From: Pseudophaeomoniella oleicola
Lineage: Eukaryota > Ascomycota > Eurotiomycetes > Phaeomoniellales > Phaeomoniellaceae
Assembly (NCBI GenBank): GCA_003868215.1
Contig: QWDQ01000024.1
Span: forward strand, 124,001 to 188,000
Direction: 5' to 3'
Length of the DNA stretch: 64,000 nt
Below the pieces are notes generated by a model. That model did not search any database, was not told the origin of the DNA, and saw only the letters and a program-made list of their open reading frames with translations. Below, piece after piece: positions 33,502 through 44,493 of this stretch. Position 1 is the stretch's first letter. Each line of letters begins with the position of its first letter. The position numbers were made by a program, and so were the translations under genes.

Positions 33502-35123
33502 TTATCTGTGGATGATGTTGACTTCTCCTCCTGGATTTCTCAGCGGCCATGTCTTCAATCTCTGGACCAGATACGCTTCACTTATCTCGAGTTCAGTACA
33601 GATCTGGTCGAAAGGATGATTGCCGTCGAGATACACGAGAAGATCCTGATCCGTGATTTCGGAGTCAGAGAGATCTTCCATAGCTGAAGGCCCATCTACA
33701 TCTTGCCCATTGATGGGCATAGGGTGCAGTATACCGGGCAAATTTGGTTGTGAACGCGAGGATGATTCTCTGTGCATTGATTGAGAAACCATCTGCTGGG
33801 CGTGGTCTTGAAGAGCCAAAGGTTGATTATGAACTGAAGAAGCTGCGTTGAGGCCATTAATTACGACAGCCGTTGAAGTCGCCCCGGAAAGATAGGCATA
33901 TTTGTGCACGCGATAGAGAAACCCTTTGATAACACCGAATGTCACAAAACGCCTGAGATCAATATTTGTTAGCGCAGAGGCATGTTCCGCATACCACTCC
34001 TTGACACTCAGCCCTTGAGACATTGCTGCATAGAGCTCAACTATGGCGACACCGTCGATGACCGCACCTGTGGCTGTCCTGGGGAAGATATCCAGCGCTT
34101 GATGAACACTCCCGCTTTCTGCGGTCGACATGGTGGGATCTCGGAGAGAAGATGCAGGGGATGATGATACCATTGGCCCCTCTGCTGCTGTGCTTGAGCC
34201 CGAAGATGGCGCAAATGCAGTGTTGACATAGATTGCGCATTCCTTCTGCATGTCCGAATCGGAGGCGATCGTGCTCGAGAACTGTGAGGTAGGGGCATAT
34301 ATGGCGGAAAAAGAGAAGATGTCAAGCAACAGAACGCAACTGTAGTATATCAGATGCTTGAAACATTTGCGTGTAAGCCTGATATCAGCATCCGCAAGAA
34401 TAGCGATCTGTTTGACCGAGGAAATGCCGTTGATATGTGGCATGATACGTTGCATCGTCAGATCCCAGTTATCATCCGTCAGGGTTTCAGGTCGGACTGT
34501 GAAGATAGGTACATGCCATGGTTTGACTGTTCCCGGTGGAGTATACGTAGGGAACAACTTGATATTTAGTGTGTTGAGGTCATCGATAGGTATCATGCAC
34601 TCTGCATAATTGTTGAGATCTTCCATGAGCATTTCACATACAGAATGGATCTTTCCCTGACCAGGTCTGCTCGGGTCTCCAGATAGGAACTGCGACTGCT
34701 CTTCGAGACCCCTCATGAGATTTGCGAGCTTTTGGACCACTGATTTGAACGGACTGAACTCGTCGTCTTCGGAAAGTACGAAACAGAAATTAAAGATGAA
34801 CTCGTTACGGTCATAGCGGGAGGACTTCACGCATATTGGGTAACCCAAGATGCGATACCCATCCTTGCACACTGTTATCAAATTCCCACAGAGCTCCTGT
34901 CGTGGGATCACGAAGAATGAAACGTCCGGGAAGCTGAATAATGTGTTTGATTCAAGCCCTGGAGTGTTCACGTGGGCATGCGAGCCGGAGATGGCATCGG
35001 AAGGCACTTGGTGGATGATCCTGGGACCTGTGGAACGTTAGCCCATGCATAGAAAGCTATACGAAAGGGCCACAAGCCTTCTTGGGTGTCGAATTTAGAA
35101 TAGAAAAGAGCCTTGATGGACAT
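33502..35123 (-). CDS. NPR2: Npr2, subunit of the SEACIT/GATOR1 complex
   Basis: Nitrogen permease regulator 2 forms, with Npr3 and Iml1, the GTPase-activating complex that restrains TORC1 at the vacuole during amino-acid or nitrogen limitation. Exon 1 is 35123-35078 (MSIKALFYSKFDTQEG) and exon 2 is 35027-33502, totalling 523 aa. The joining sequence GPRIIHQVPSDAI and the longin-like N-terminal segment match the family. Other hallmarks: VIPRQELCGNLITVC, GYPICVKSSRYDRNEFIFNF and KCFKHLIYYSCVLLLDIFSFSAIYAP. A Ser-rich linker and a C-terminal winged-helix-like end (FDQICTELEISEAYLVQRL) follow. Oddity: the only donor that keeps the frame is GC (AAG|GCTTGT), giving a 50-nt GC-AG intron with a GCTAAC branch site. 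Confidence 0.92.
35028..35077 (-). other. GC-AG intron in NPR2
   Basis: The 50-nt intron starts with GC and ends with CACAG, with GCTAACG upstream of the acceptor. No GT donor nearby keeps the conserved frame (QEG|PRIIHQ). GC-AG introns are a small minority of fungal introns. Confidence 0.65.
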
Positions 35124-35659
35124 AGTACTCGTATTTCTAGAGGACCGATTTTGAAGGCTTTGTGAGTGCGGTCGTGACGGTAATCATATCAGCGAAATGC
35201 CGGCTATCAAGTTCTCATTTTAATCCTGCTCATAATCCTCAATATGCAATACTTATACTCAAACAGAATAATCTCCTAGAAGAAACCGCACCTTGCAAAA
35301 AGTGCGAAGTATTAGCTGACAATGCTGGAGACGCACAAAGAGGATGAGAGGAGTGCCAAGCATCAGTCCGGCAAGCAGAAATTATTACTTCAGAGAACAA
35401 CGCATTCACGATGCCAGGATACCGTATTGTATGTTTCCTTGAAAACGGGATACTGATGATATAATTCGCAACTCAAGGGTACGGGTATCTTATCTATCAA
35501 CATCACTTCGTCGCCTGTACTTTGCCTAGCCAATCATCCAGTTTGGAGCCACTGAGCGGCCCATGCCTAAATGAAATCCATACGCCATGCTCTGCCATCA
35601 AGGTCCGCCGCCTGGATTAAGACTCGCAAAATGGTAATAGTTACCGGATGTGATATCAT
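35124..35659. other. Intergenic region between ADA3 and NPR2
   Basis: 536 bp on the promoter side of NPR2 and the 3' side of ADA3 (both minus strand). No further feature was seen. Confidence 0.45.
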
Positions 35660-37768
35660 CTATTCGGTCTCATTTTCGAACTCCTCGAGTTCGCCCTTTT
35701 CAAATGCTTCCATTGTGGAAGGATCCCACAATGACAGATCTTTTCCGGGAATGCCGTGATTCATACCTTCAAAGACCGGGCCAATTGCTTCAGCCCACCT
35801 CCTGCGTCTATCTAACAACATTCTCGTCATATCGCCAATATCTCTGCCCTGTCTTGCCCCAGCGCCGCCAGCAGCTATAACAGATGCAGTACCTGGTCTT
35901 GGTTTGCCGTGTTGACCGCCCTTCTTGTGCTTGCCCATTGTGCGAGTTCGCTTGAGATAGGCTTGTTGGACCTGAGAGTCAAGATCCTCGTGAATAGTGA
36001 TGTACTCTTGGTAGGCCAGGCGTTCTTTGGCGATTTCTAGAAGACGTGCCTTTCGAGAGCCATTTGTGACTATGACTTTCTTCAATTCTGCTTGAAGAAG
36101 TCGTAGGCGCTCCGAAATATCGTCGTCATGGTGGCCTTCATAGTCAGGAACGTCTCCATCGGAAAGAAAACCGAGATGGCGTAGCTCAAGTCTGAGCCGT
36201 TCTTCAGCGTGACCAGGCTCCAATTTCAATGCGGGTGTTTTGACAGAAGAAAGCTCTGGGATGGCCGCGGCAGGTGGTAATGGCTTGTTCTCAGGTTCCG
36301 TCGAGGGCAAGTCAAGGTCCATTGTCGAAGTGTCGGGATCGAGAATGCCATTCATCGTGTTCTCAGCATGGCCATTTGCGGTATTGTTTTCGTTTGGAGG
36401 TGGACGGTGTTCAAATCTCAACAGCGACAACAGACGACTCTGGAGTGGGCCTGTCGAGACCTTGTCGGTCTGAGCCGTTTCGTCATTGACATCATCAATG
36501 CTGCCTCTAGGTTGATTCGATGTTTCGTTGACACCATTGGAGACTGCAATGCTACCATCTTCTTCTGCCCATATTTCCGTGTAGTGTCTCTTTCCCCGCG
36601 GGACAGCAAGGAATGGTGTTGATCGGTCCCCACGCTCTCTCAAGAAAGCCACATCTTCTTCCGTGAGAGGACGGAGGTATGGTTCAACGTAAGTAAGGAA
36701 TGTGTTAGCGCTGACTTGATTGGTAGGCTTTGAGTTGCTGAAATCTTTGTCCGGCGGTAGACCTGCAATTTCATCCGAAAGATCTTTTGTAGGAAAGCTA
36801 GCCACACTATACACCTCCTTCTTCTCTTCGACGGACATCTCGGGGGTCACTTCTCGTATGTCGTATACAATTGGGTCAGGAGCAAGAGGGTCCGGAAAGT
36901 AAGCTTGGGTCATGACCGGTGGAGCTGGCTTGGGTTGCTGTTCACTCATATCACTGTCCATAGAAATATCTGACTTTGCTGGAGATAGGCGGCTTTCAGG
37001 GTCAGCACCTGCTTCTGGAGATTGCGCAATTTCCGAGAGAGATGACGAGCCTGGGCTGCCTTTCGTCTTTTTAGTCGCCGACGGTGAACCAGCTGCTCCA
37101 GGTGTACGTGCCCTGGCGAGAGCTGTGGGATCTGCATCATCTGGACAGTAGTCAGCATCTTGGAGAAAAGCGTCGATACACATTTGAAACGGGCAAAGAA
37201 CTTTGAGCTTACCCTCCTGCTTGATATCAGTTCCATCTTGTTTGGCTACACCATGAGCGCCATGCGCAAGTGGCCTTTCCTCGCCATCTCCTCTGGTACT
37301 ACTGCGTTCCTTTCGCTTTCTAACTTTACTAGCCTTTCTTCCTCTATCATCGTCGGCGTCGCCTTCTTTCTTAGACATTGCGCGTCTTTGTTCTTCTAGT
37401 CGTTCATTCTCCCGCTGCTCTTCAAGCACTTCTTTCCTCTTGTTGACGAGCTCTCTCATTGCGGCGTCGCAAGTTAACGAGCGTGCCTCGACCAGAGCGC
37501 TCAGAGTCTTTAAAGATTCTAGCAGCTGTTCAATCTGCTTTGGCTCCAAGATATGCGAGCCGTTGCCGAGCTTGTCGAGAACTTCTTCATAGATCGGACT
37601 ACTCGGAACAATAAGCTTCGAGGTGTCGACCTCTAGGTATGCGGTGACTGTAGGAATGACAGGTGTAGTGCCACTACTGAGTACAGAGCTTGGAGTGGTG
37701 TTCCGACTTCGCGATCTTCGAGCCTCACCCCGGCCTTTGCTCTTGCCCTTGTTCGCGATGGGAGGCAT
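35660..37768 (-). CDS. NGG1: Ada3/Ngg1, SAGA histone-acetyltransferase complex subunit
   Basis: Coactivator subunit that helps bind Ada2-Gcn5 in the HAT module of SAGA. The preferred start at 37768 gives MPPIANKGKSKGRGEARRSRSRN, the usual fungal Ngg1 opening; the frame is open 36 codons further upstream to 37876. An LEVDTSKLIVPSSPIYEEVLDKLGNGSHI block follows at the N-terminus, then a coiled-coil with KRKEVLEEQRENERLEEQRR, and a basic middle. The C-terminal Ada3 domain has ERLRLELRHLGFLSDGD, RLAYQEYITIHEDLDSQVQQAYLKR and a GRDIGDMTRMLLDRRRRW segment. A 54-nt stretch (37212-37159) has GTAAGC...CCAAG ends and encodes a Cys/Phe-rich piece out of place in its charged surroundings. It is probably an intron; because it is a multiple of three, both 702-aa (retained) and 684-aa (spliced) products stay in frame. 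Confidence 0.88.
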   Translation of the reverse strand: MPPIANKGKSKGRGEARRSRSRNTTPSSVLSSGTTPVIPTVTAYLEVDTSKLIVPSSPIYEEVLDKLGNGSHILEPKQIEQLLESLKTLSALVEARSLTCDAAMRELVNKRKEVLEEQRENERLEEQRRAMSKKEGDADDDRGRKASKVRKRKERSSTRGDGEERPLAHGAHGVAKQDGTDIKQEGKLKVLCPFQMCIDAFLQDADYCPDDADPTALARARTPGAAGSPSATKKTKGSPGSSSLSEIAQSPEAGADPESRLSPAKSDISMDSDMSEQQPKPAPPVMTQAYFPDPLAPDPIVYDIREVTPEMSVEEKKEVYSVASFPTKDLSDEIAGLPPDKDFSNSKPTNQVSANTFLTYVEPYLRPLTEEDVAFLRERGDRSTPFLAVPRGKRHYTEIWAEEDGSIAVSNGVNETSNQPRGSIDDVNDETAQTDKVSTGPLQSRLLSLLRFEHRPPPNENNTANGHAENTMNGILDPDTSTMDLDLPSTEPENKPLPPAAAIPELSSVKTPALKLEPGHAEERLRLELRHLGFLSDGDVPDYEGHHDDDISERLRLLQAELKKVIVTNGSRKARLLEIAKERLAYQEYITIHEDLDSQVQQAYLKRTRTMGKHKKGGQHGKPRPGTASVIAAGGAGARQGRDIGDMTRMLLDRRRRWAEAIGPVFEGMNHGIPGKDLSLWDPSTMEAFEKGELEEFENETE

Positions 37769-38770
37769 GATGGGAAGGGTCCCGCAGTCACTTCTATCGC
37801 CGAGAAACCTCACAGGCGATAGGGGACCAAATGTCTTCAGTGACCGTTCGTCAGGGTGGCGAGTCAAGCGGGCCACGACACGGTGAGGAAGTGTGCTATG
37901 TTAGTCCCTATTAGAGACTTTCCTGTACATTTCGCCGGGAGATGTCTGCTGCAAGTCAAGTCATGACGGTCCTAAGAGAGCGCGATGCGGAGTTGTTCGT
38001 CTTCGCCCCATATTGGGAATTGGCGCTATATCACGTGAAAGCCGTCCTCCATCGGGAATCGGTGTTTTCTTATTGAAGATTACCTGGTATTTATTACGGG
38101 ATTGTAATCAATTTATGCAACAATCGCGTGGAGAATAACCCTCCTCAATACGAGGCAATACAGCACCAAAGGACTGCTCTCACCTCTGCGCTTGTTCATG
38201 TTCATATCATTAAATAATACCGATAATTATAGCAGCATTAGCAGCACGGGCAGCATTCTTCTTAGCTTCGACCTTGATAAAGATCTGACAAGGGTTGGTC
38301 AGCTAATTCAAAACTTGTCAGACTGATGATTGGGAGCAGAGTGAGCTCCATCTCACCCCCCTCTTCCCCTCTCCCCGTCTCTGTGTTAACTGAACCTGCT
38401 GCACGGTGTAATCTTAAGAGTCGCGAGCCACGACTTCGCCCCGATCAACGGATACTATTGTAGGTAAGGTATCAGCCATCAGATTCTAATTAAAGACTTC
38501 AGTCCATCCCTCTCGCCCTCATCTCACTTTTACGTTGCTCTTGTTCTCTTCTTAATTATCATCATCGTTGATCTCTACACCACTCCACTTACGACTATCA
38601 ATCATTGCCGGAGCATTCACCCCGAAGACTATATTCTCTCAATTTGCTCTAAATAAACATATAGTCGAGGTCCCCGTTCTCATCAGCAGTTTGTCGTCTA
38701 GATTCTATCCTCTTCGGTCTTTCATGTGATCTACTTTCTCTTCGTCGCGTTGTTCGAGAGATTTGGAAGG
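37769..38770. other. Divergent promoter region between ADA3 and the DUF7053 gene
   Basis: About 1 kb. The right half (38490-38720) is C/T-rich and probably a 5' leader of the plus-strand gene. An in-frame ATG at 38726 precedes the preferred start. No other feature was recognised. Confidence 0.45.
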
Positions 38771-39712
38771 ATGCGGTCTGTCTTTACGATAACCACGCCG
38801 TTGCCGGCAACGGTAACGCGGGAGACAGCGATGGATATGCTTCACGATCATGCAAAAATGATCGAATTGAACCCCTTAGTAATAGACTATAAGCAGTGCA
38901 GACCTCCAAAAGATGCCGCACCTGATGAATTCCATTGCATTTGGTACGAAGTCACAGATAAAGTGAGCTATCTTCCGGGAATCTCGGGCTCGCTCAAGTT
39001 TAATGTCTGCTTCAATGACATACCGATTGGTGTTCAAACGCACGTCTACGCCCCTATGGGTCTAGATATCCTGGAGCGCTGGTCAGTGGGAGGCAATCTT
39101 CCGGGCGAACCACGCGAGCCTAGGGAAATAGGCATCGACGTCCCTCGAGACGTCCTCTACCTGCGAGAAGACGTCAACATGAACGTCAGTCGAATCTTCA
39201 CGAGCTTCACAAAGGCTAAGCTCAACAAAGCACATGCAACTCTGGTCCAGCGACTGTTGAAAAAGGGCGAGATCATCGAAGATCTCAACTACCAAACCGC
39301 CATGTCAGATACCATGTCCCAGTCCGATAGCTCCTCAGTCCGCGGCGTCAGGTCCCCTGGCCTTCCACAGCTGTCCCCTCACTCCTCCCAGCACCTCGGC
39401 AGCAACCCCTACCGCATCAGCGCATTGAGCGGCTTCGACCAGAAAGGCCTCCCATCACCGCCCATGTACCCTCCACCTCCACCGAAAGACTCAGCCCCAT
39501 ATCCCCAATACGACCACCACAGCAACCCAGGCTCGAAGCACTCGTCGACACTTCAAAGCCCACCTCCGTCAGGTAAATCCTTCATCGCAGAATTACCGGG
39601 CAATACGCCACCGATGGGCAACTCGTCGCCGAAACTGGCGGAACTATATTCGCCGGGGCGGCCTCCTGGGGGCGGGATGACGCATGGTCCTACAGAGTCA
39701 AGGGGTCGGTAA
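38771..39712 (+). CDS. DUF7053 domain protein, conserved in filamentous fungi
   Basis: 313 aa, single exon. The start at 38771 (MRSVFTITTPLPATVTRETA) coincides with the conserved beginning of the domain; the frame opens 15 codons earlier at 38726. Residues 1-175 form the DUF7053 domain: MLHDHAKMIELNPLVIDYKQC, EFHCIWYEVTDKVSYLPG, QTHVYAPMGLDILERWSVGG and the PRDVLYLREDVNMN stretch. Domains of this kind have the look of a START/SRPBCC-like lipid- or ligand-binding fold, which is inference. The C-terminal 130 residues are Pro/Ser-rich and disordered (PPMYPPPPPKDSAPYPQY). Function unknown. No signal peptide or membrane helix is seen from this start. Confidence 0.82.
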   Translation: MRSVFTITTPLPATVTRETAMDMLHDHAKMIELNPLVIDYKQCRPPKDAAPDEFHCIWYEVTDKVSYLPGISGSLKFNVCFNDIPIGVQTHVYAPMGLDILERWSVGGNLPGEPREPREIGIDVPRDVLYLREDVNMNVSRIFTSFTKAKLNKAHATLVQRLLKKGEIIEDLNYQTAMSDTMSQSDSSSVRGVRSPGLPQLSPHSSQHLGSNPYRISALSGFDQKGLPSPPMYPPPPPKDSAPYPQYDHHSNPGSKHSSTLQSPPPSGKSFIAELPGNTPPMGNSSPKLAELYSPGRPPGGGMTHGPTESRGR

Positions 39713-40006
39713 ATTTGGATCAGAGCAAATAGCGTCCAGCGCGTACCACTATCCATGGCAGTAAGCAATGAAACAACCCTGCCATATGTATCACCTCAAG
39801 GAAAGTGAAGAGATGGAGAGAGGAAATGGCACGAAGAGCCTGAATAGGAGCGACATCAAATTTCTGATCTCTACCGGACATTTTCATACATACTTGTCTC
39901 TTCGATGCGTCTCGTTCAATAATGATACCCAAATTCCAACCGTTTCCTATCTAGATAAAAAAATCATTCGCATCAAAAAAGTTAGTAGTGGTAGTAATAG
40001 TACTCC
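39713..40006. other. Convergent 3' region
   Basis: 294 bp between the DUF7053 gene and the kinase gene. It is A-rich near 39950-40010, consistent with 3' UTR sequence. Confidence 0.5.
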
Positions 40007-43000
40007 TCATTGACCAATACAAGAAGAAACCCTTTCTCGCGTTCTCCTTCTCTTGGGACTCTGGCTTTGAGGTCGATCTCTGGAGTTGTTGTTGTCGTCG
40101 TCGTTGCCGTCGCCCAGCTCTTGACTTTGTCGGGTGTTATCGTTGTCGTTGTTCCTAGGTGGCGATGCTCTTTGGGGTGAGGTTTCGGGACTTGTTCGGG
40201 ATTGTGGTGGGTTCGTTGACGGTGTAGGGGATGTGGCACTTGCCGCTTTTTTATTAGCTCGTTTGCGCTTTTTGGAAGATGATGAGGAGAGTGGTGGTGG
40301 TGGTGGTGGAGGGCGTGTGTCTTCCAGTGTTTGGTTGGAGGGGGAGAGGCTGGATGCTGTTGACTGTAGGTTCAGACCATGAGACTGTCCGGCCGGGGTT
40401 ATTTGGCTGAAGGCCGGACCATGAGCCACAGATTGATGCGAGGGTATATTATTGGTGTTGTTATTGTTGCCATCTTCTTGTTCCCCTACATCGTCACTGA
40501 CTCCGTACATATCGCCATCTTCTGGATGTAGATCGTGGTTAAAGCCCGCCGCTAAGCCCACGGGTGGAGGCGCCGGTACACTTCGAACCCCTGAATAGAT
40601 GGCTTTTCCCGTAACATCTGCCTCCAAGTGAACCCATACAGTGGTAGTGTAAGGAGTATTCGGCTGCTCCACAAACCATGGGGGATCTCGATTGTGGATC
40701 ACTCCTAGATTCAGCTGCATATAATGCACTCTACCCCACAGGCGAAGAATGGTGGCGACATCCTCAACTGTGAAAGCTTCGACATCGTCCTGCCAGATCT
40801 GCTCTAAGTGGCGCAAGCTCCTCTGGGCAGTCACAACATCCATGAGATCCAAGGCACTAGGTAGTACGATGCCAGGATGCATGTGCTCCATTGTCAGTCT
40901 TATTGAGCAGAACGCACTCAGGATACCATCTTCATTTGTTTCGATCTGAGCCCACCCATGGGGAAAGTCATGGTTGTAGTGAATAGCCGCCATGTCAAGG
41001 TTGTCTTGGCTGGATCTTGCATCTCGTGCTCCCATTCCTATCCCATGGCCAGTGTGGCGCATTGACAATAAATGCCCATGTTGACCGCCAGCATCCTGCC
41101 GAGAGTCTCTAGGAGGATGGGCTTGAGATTGATGAAGGGCAACGTCGCCACCATCGTCGTCGCCGCCATCATCATCAAAAGAGCTTGAAGACTGAGGATG
41201 ATGTCCTGGACGTCCTTGCGGTGGATGTCGAGGCTTGCGGCCTGGATATTCAATTTGCTCGGCTTCCGCTGTTTCTCTTGCCTCGGTGTTGATTGAACCG
41301 TATTCTGCTTTGCCCGCGATCCAGACGTCCTTTTCCCTGTGGCGGTCGGCGGCTGCACTGTACACATCCGGTATCAATAGTTCTATCTTCTTTCTGCCGT
41401 CCTTGTCTTCCACTTCTACATAAAGATTCGAAAGGGGTGGCGGATAATTTGACCCTCTTCGAGTATTGTATTTCTGTCGCTTCTTCGTAAGCCAAAAGTC
41501 TCCAGCGAGAGCGGCGGGTTTCCACCGCAATTTTGGGTAGACAATCGGAGCACCGGGCATGCCCCGAAAGAAGTTGTACATGACTCCGGGGTCGGGTTCA
41601 AGGCTCTGACGCCAATGGCGCGCCGTGGAGATCCATCCTCCCCTTCCAATACCCTCGTCGCTGTAATCGAATAGCGGGAAGAACAAAGTGCCCGGGATCA
41701 TGTCATTGATCTCGTTGCCTCTATAATAAAGCGAATTAGGGTCGGTCTTTTTGTTATATGCTTCGCCCTTCCTTGGACCAGATTTATATCTTCGAATGGG
41801 CTTTGAATGTTCGGCAGCGCTTTCTGCCAAATATCTCTGAGTCTTCTCAAACAGCACTCTCGCGGTTGGCCGCTTAGCAGGGTCCGGGTGTAGGCACTGC
41901 CTCACAAGCTTCCTCAAGTGGGGGCTATATTCTTCTTCAGTCTTCGAGTTGACTTTCTTGCCCGGCTTGCGATCGTCGCCGCGCATCGTAGAGACTTTCT
42001 TCATGAAATGCCCGTCAGGGTATTGCTTGCGGCCTCGTTTGTATGCACACCTGAGGTAGAAAGTATCGAGCGTCAACATCTCCCACATCACGAGTCCGAT
42101 GCCGAACACATTATGCTTCTCGTTGTACCAAGAGCATCGAGACCATGGCTTTTCGTTACCTAGCCACCATTCGTCAATTGAGTTATTTCTCCCGCGCGTA
42201 CAGGTGTCCTCCTGTTCCTGAAGGTCTCTGTTAATCATAGTCTAGCTGGCTTTCTCGGATTTTACGAGCTTACCGGAGGCCTCAAGTGGTCCGTACCACC
42301 GTGCAAGTCTCTAGGGTTGTAGGGATCCCTTTCGAAGGTTATCTGAGCAAGTCCAAAGTCTCCCACCTTTATAGATGGAAACGCTGGATTTGGCCCGTCA
42401 CGAATAGGGTCACCAAGGAATACTTGCCAGCGTCAATATTCGACCAAGCGTTGCTGAGAGGGATGACTCACTATTTGTGCTTTTGAAATCCAGATGAATA
42501 ATTTCATTGCGGCTGTCTGGTCTCCCACTGGCCGCGGTTGAAACACCGACCCAAGGCACCTCTTTGAAAGTCATCGCGGCATTCGCCAAGCTGTCAAATA
42601 TGTGCCAAAGGAACGCCTCAGGAAAGAACTCCCCAAAGTTCCTGTAGCGGAATCTAAGGTCGTAAAGATCTCCATGTGGGCAGCACTCAAGGAAAAAGCG
42701 GTCTTTAGTCCGACCGTCATTGCTCAGATACCTCTTGAAGGTTCTCAATCGCACAATATTTGGATTGTTCTGGTCATTCATCTGGGCCATAATACTTGCT
42801 TCGAGCGGTACGAACTGTCCACTATGCTGAGACCAATAGTTTGGACGACTCATTGGGTTTCCAACGGTTCTCGTTTCTTTAATAACAACATGCTAATACG
42901 AAAGCATTAGTCACGTTCGAGAGGATCTTGACCATGGTGCTCACATCGGTGACAGGCCCCGTCCCATTGACTCTGCGCTCGTATAGTGCAGCCCAACCAA

Positions 43001-43229
43001 AGCCACCTTGGCCCAAAGGCCTCACACCTGCCCACTCATGCGGATTCGGATCGGATATACCAAGCCCGGAGCAAAGTCTATCAGCCCAATCCTCTCCATA
43101 CCAGTGGCTTGTGTTTTCGCGGAAAACGGTCGGTGCACTCCTTCTCCACCAGTGTGATCGATCTGGTCTCGCCTCCCTCGGTTCGTTCGGAAGCCATATG
43201 TCGTTCAGGTCAAGTGGAGGCAGCGCCAT
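40007..43229 (-). CDS. Protein kinase with long disordered C-terminal extension (1021 aa)
   Basis: Exons 43229-42945, 42892-42472, 42422-42274 and 42217-40007 (introns of 52, 49 and 56 nt) give 1021 aa with consistent phases. The kinase motifs are complete: Gly loop GQGGFGWA (73-80), Lys100 in VVIK, HLDFKSTN (Asp230, Asn235), DFG at 257-259 and a C-lobe HNVFGIGLVMWEML with CLHPDPAKRPTARVLFE. It should therefore be catalytically active, although HLDFK differs from HRDLK. A further conserved-looking region (about 450-560 and 650-740) follows, then a poly-Pro, poly-Asn and Ser-rich tail with several basic NLS-like clusters (SKKRKRANKK, SPKRRRTRER). I do not recognise the family; it resembles divergent filamentous-fungal kinases. 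The first intron removes a competing VKIL reading and supplies the canonical lysine. Confidence 0.83.
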
Positions 43230-44220
43230 AATGTATATATACTGGAGGGTAAGTATTTATATTTGATGGGAAACACGAGAAGCTCCGTTGCTCGTCGAGA
43301 GCCTTGATCTAGGGCCAGTCTAAGCTATCAGTCGGTGCTGTGTGTCATTCTCTGAGAGCAGATGGTATTGCGTTTGGCAGAGGTCTTCCTTTCCTAGCGC
43401 GTCGTATCTTGGACCTTCAGTACAGTCTAACACGTTTCAATATGCGAAGGATGAGTTAAGAGAAAAGGGATGACACAGAAGGAAAGGGGAACACATGAGA
43501 TCTAGTGCAGAAAAGAGTCAATGATCTTGGAAAGCAAGACAATAAACAAAAGGGCCATGCTGTCTTCGAGAAACATCGTTTGAACAGAAACAGAAGTCAC
43601 GGTTCCGGAAATGGAGAACACAATGGTTATACAAAGGATTGTAAACGTCTAACGACTCTGATGTCCCAATTATACACCTGACGTGGTGCATAGCACACTT
43701 CTCAGAGCAAAGAAATGGCGTGGATTAAAGAGTGAAATGGATCTTGTGAGATGCTGTTTTCAGAGTCTGCCATATGGCGAGACAAAGGCGATGCAACGTC
43801 CTAGTCGAAAATGCACAACGCTGCTGAGAGGGTCGTGTAAGTTGACGGAAAACAAGCTGCAGCAGCAATGAAGCCCATATATCTGCCATGAGATCTTCGC
43901 TATGCATATGAGATTATTACCATGGAAATCTGGTGCATTTGGATTGTCGTAGGGTTAGGCCAGATATACGAGAGTAGGATTGTGGGTTGAAGATGGAATG
44001 ATATTTTGTCTTTGGAAGAATGATGCTCACTTCCGGAATACCTTAGCGAATTGTCTCCTTTGTGCATTTCTGAGCGAAAACGGCAAACCGACAACAATAC
44101 ATCAGGAAACAAAGAAGCTGCTGAAGGATTGTGTACTCACAATGTTCAATGAGTTACACCTATGGATATTTAGTTTTTATCCACTTTATAAATCTAAACG
44201 CGTTTAAACATCCCCCTAAT
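43230..44220. other. Intergenic region at the edge of the AT-rich tract
   Basis: About 1 kb of normal composition between the kinase promoter and the AT-rich tract. Short frames (43683-44207) have no conserved content. I see nothing else here. Confidence 0.45.
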
Positions 44221-44493
44221 CCTATAAGCTATATCGAAACAGAACGTTATATAAATTTATATATAAATTAAATATATTATAAAATCGAGATTAATAAATC
44301 GTTTAATAATTTTTAAAATAACGAACAGCGTTTAATTTATATAAAATTAAATATTAAAAACGTTTAATATAAATCTTATTATTACGAATTATCTTTTAAT
44401 CGTTAATAAAATATTATTTTAAATATTTACGTTTATACGTCTTAAAATTAATAAGAATATATAATTTAAAATATAAATAATATATTTTATGTT

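Noticed and set aside
42893-42944. In-frame MVKIL reading as the kinase ATP-binding lysine
   Set aside because: The stretch has GTGAGC, TGACTAATG and TTAG intron signals, and splicing yields VVIK followed by the conserved continuation, whereas the unspliced frame ends soon after.
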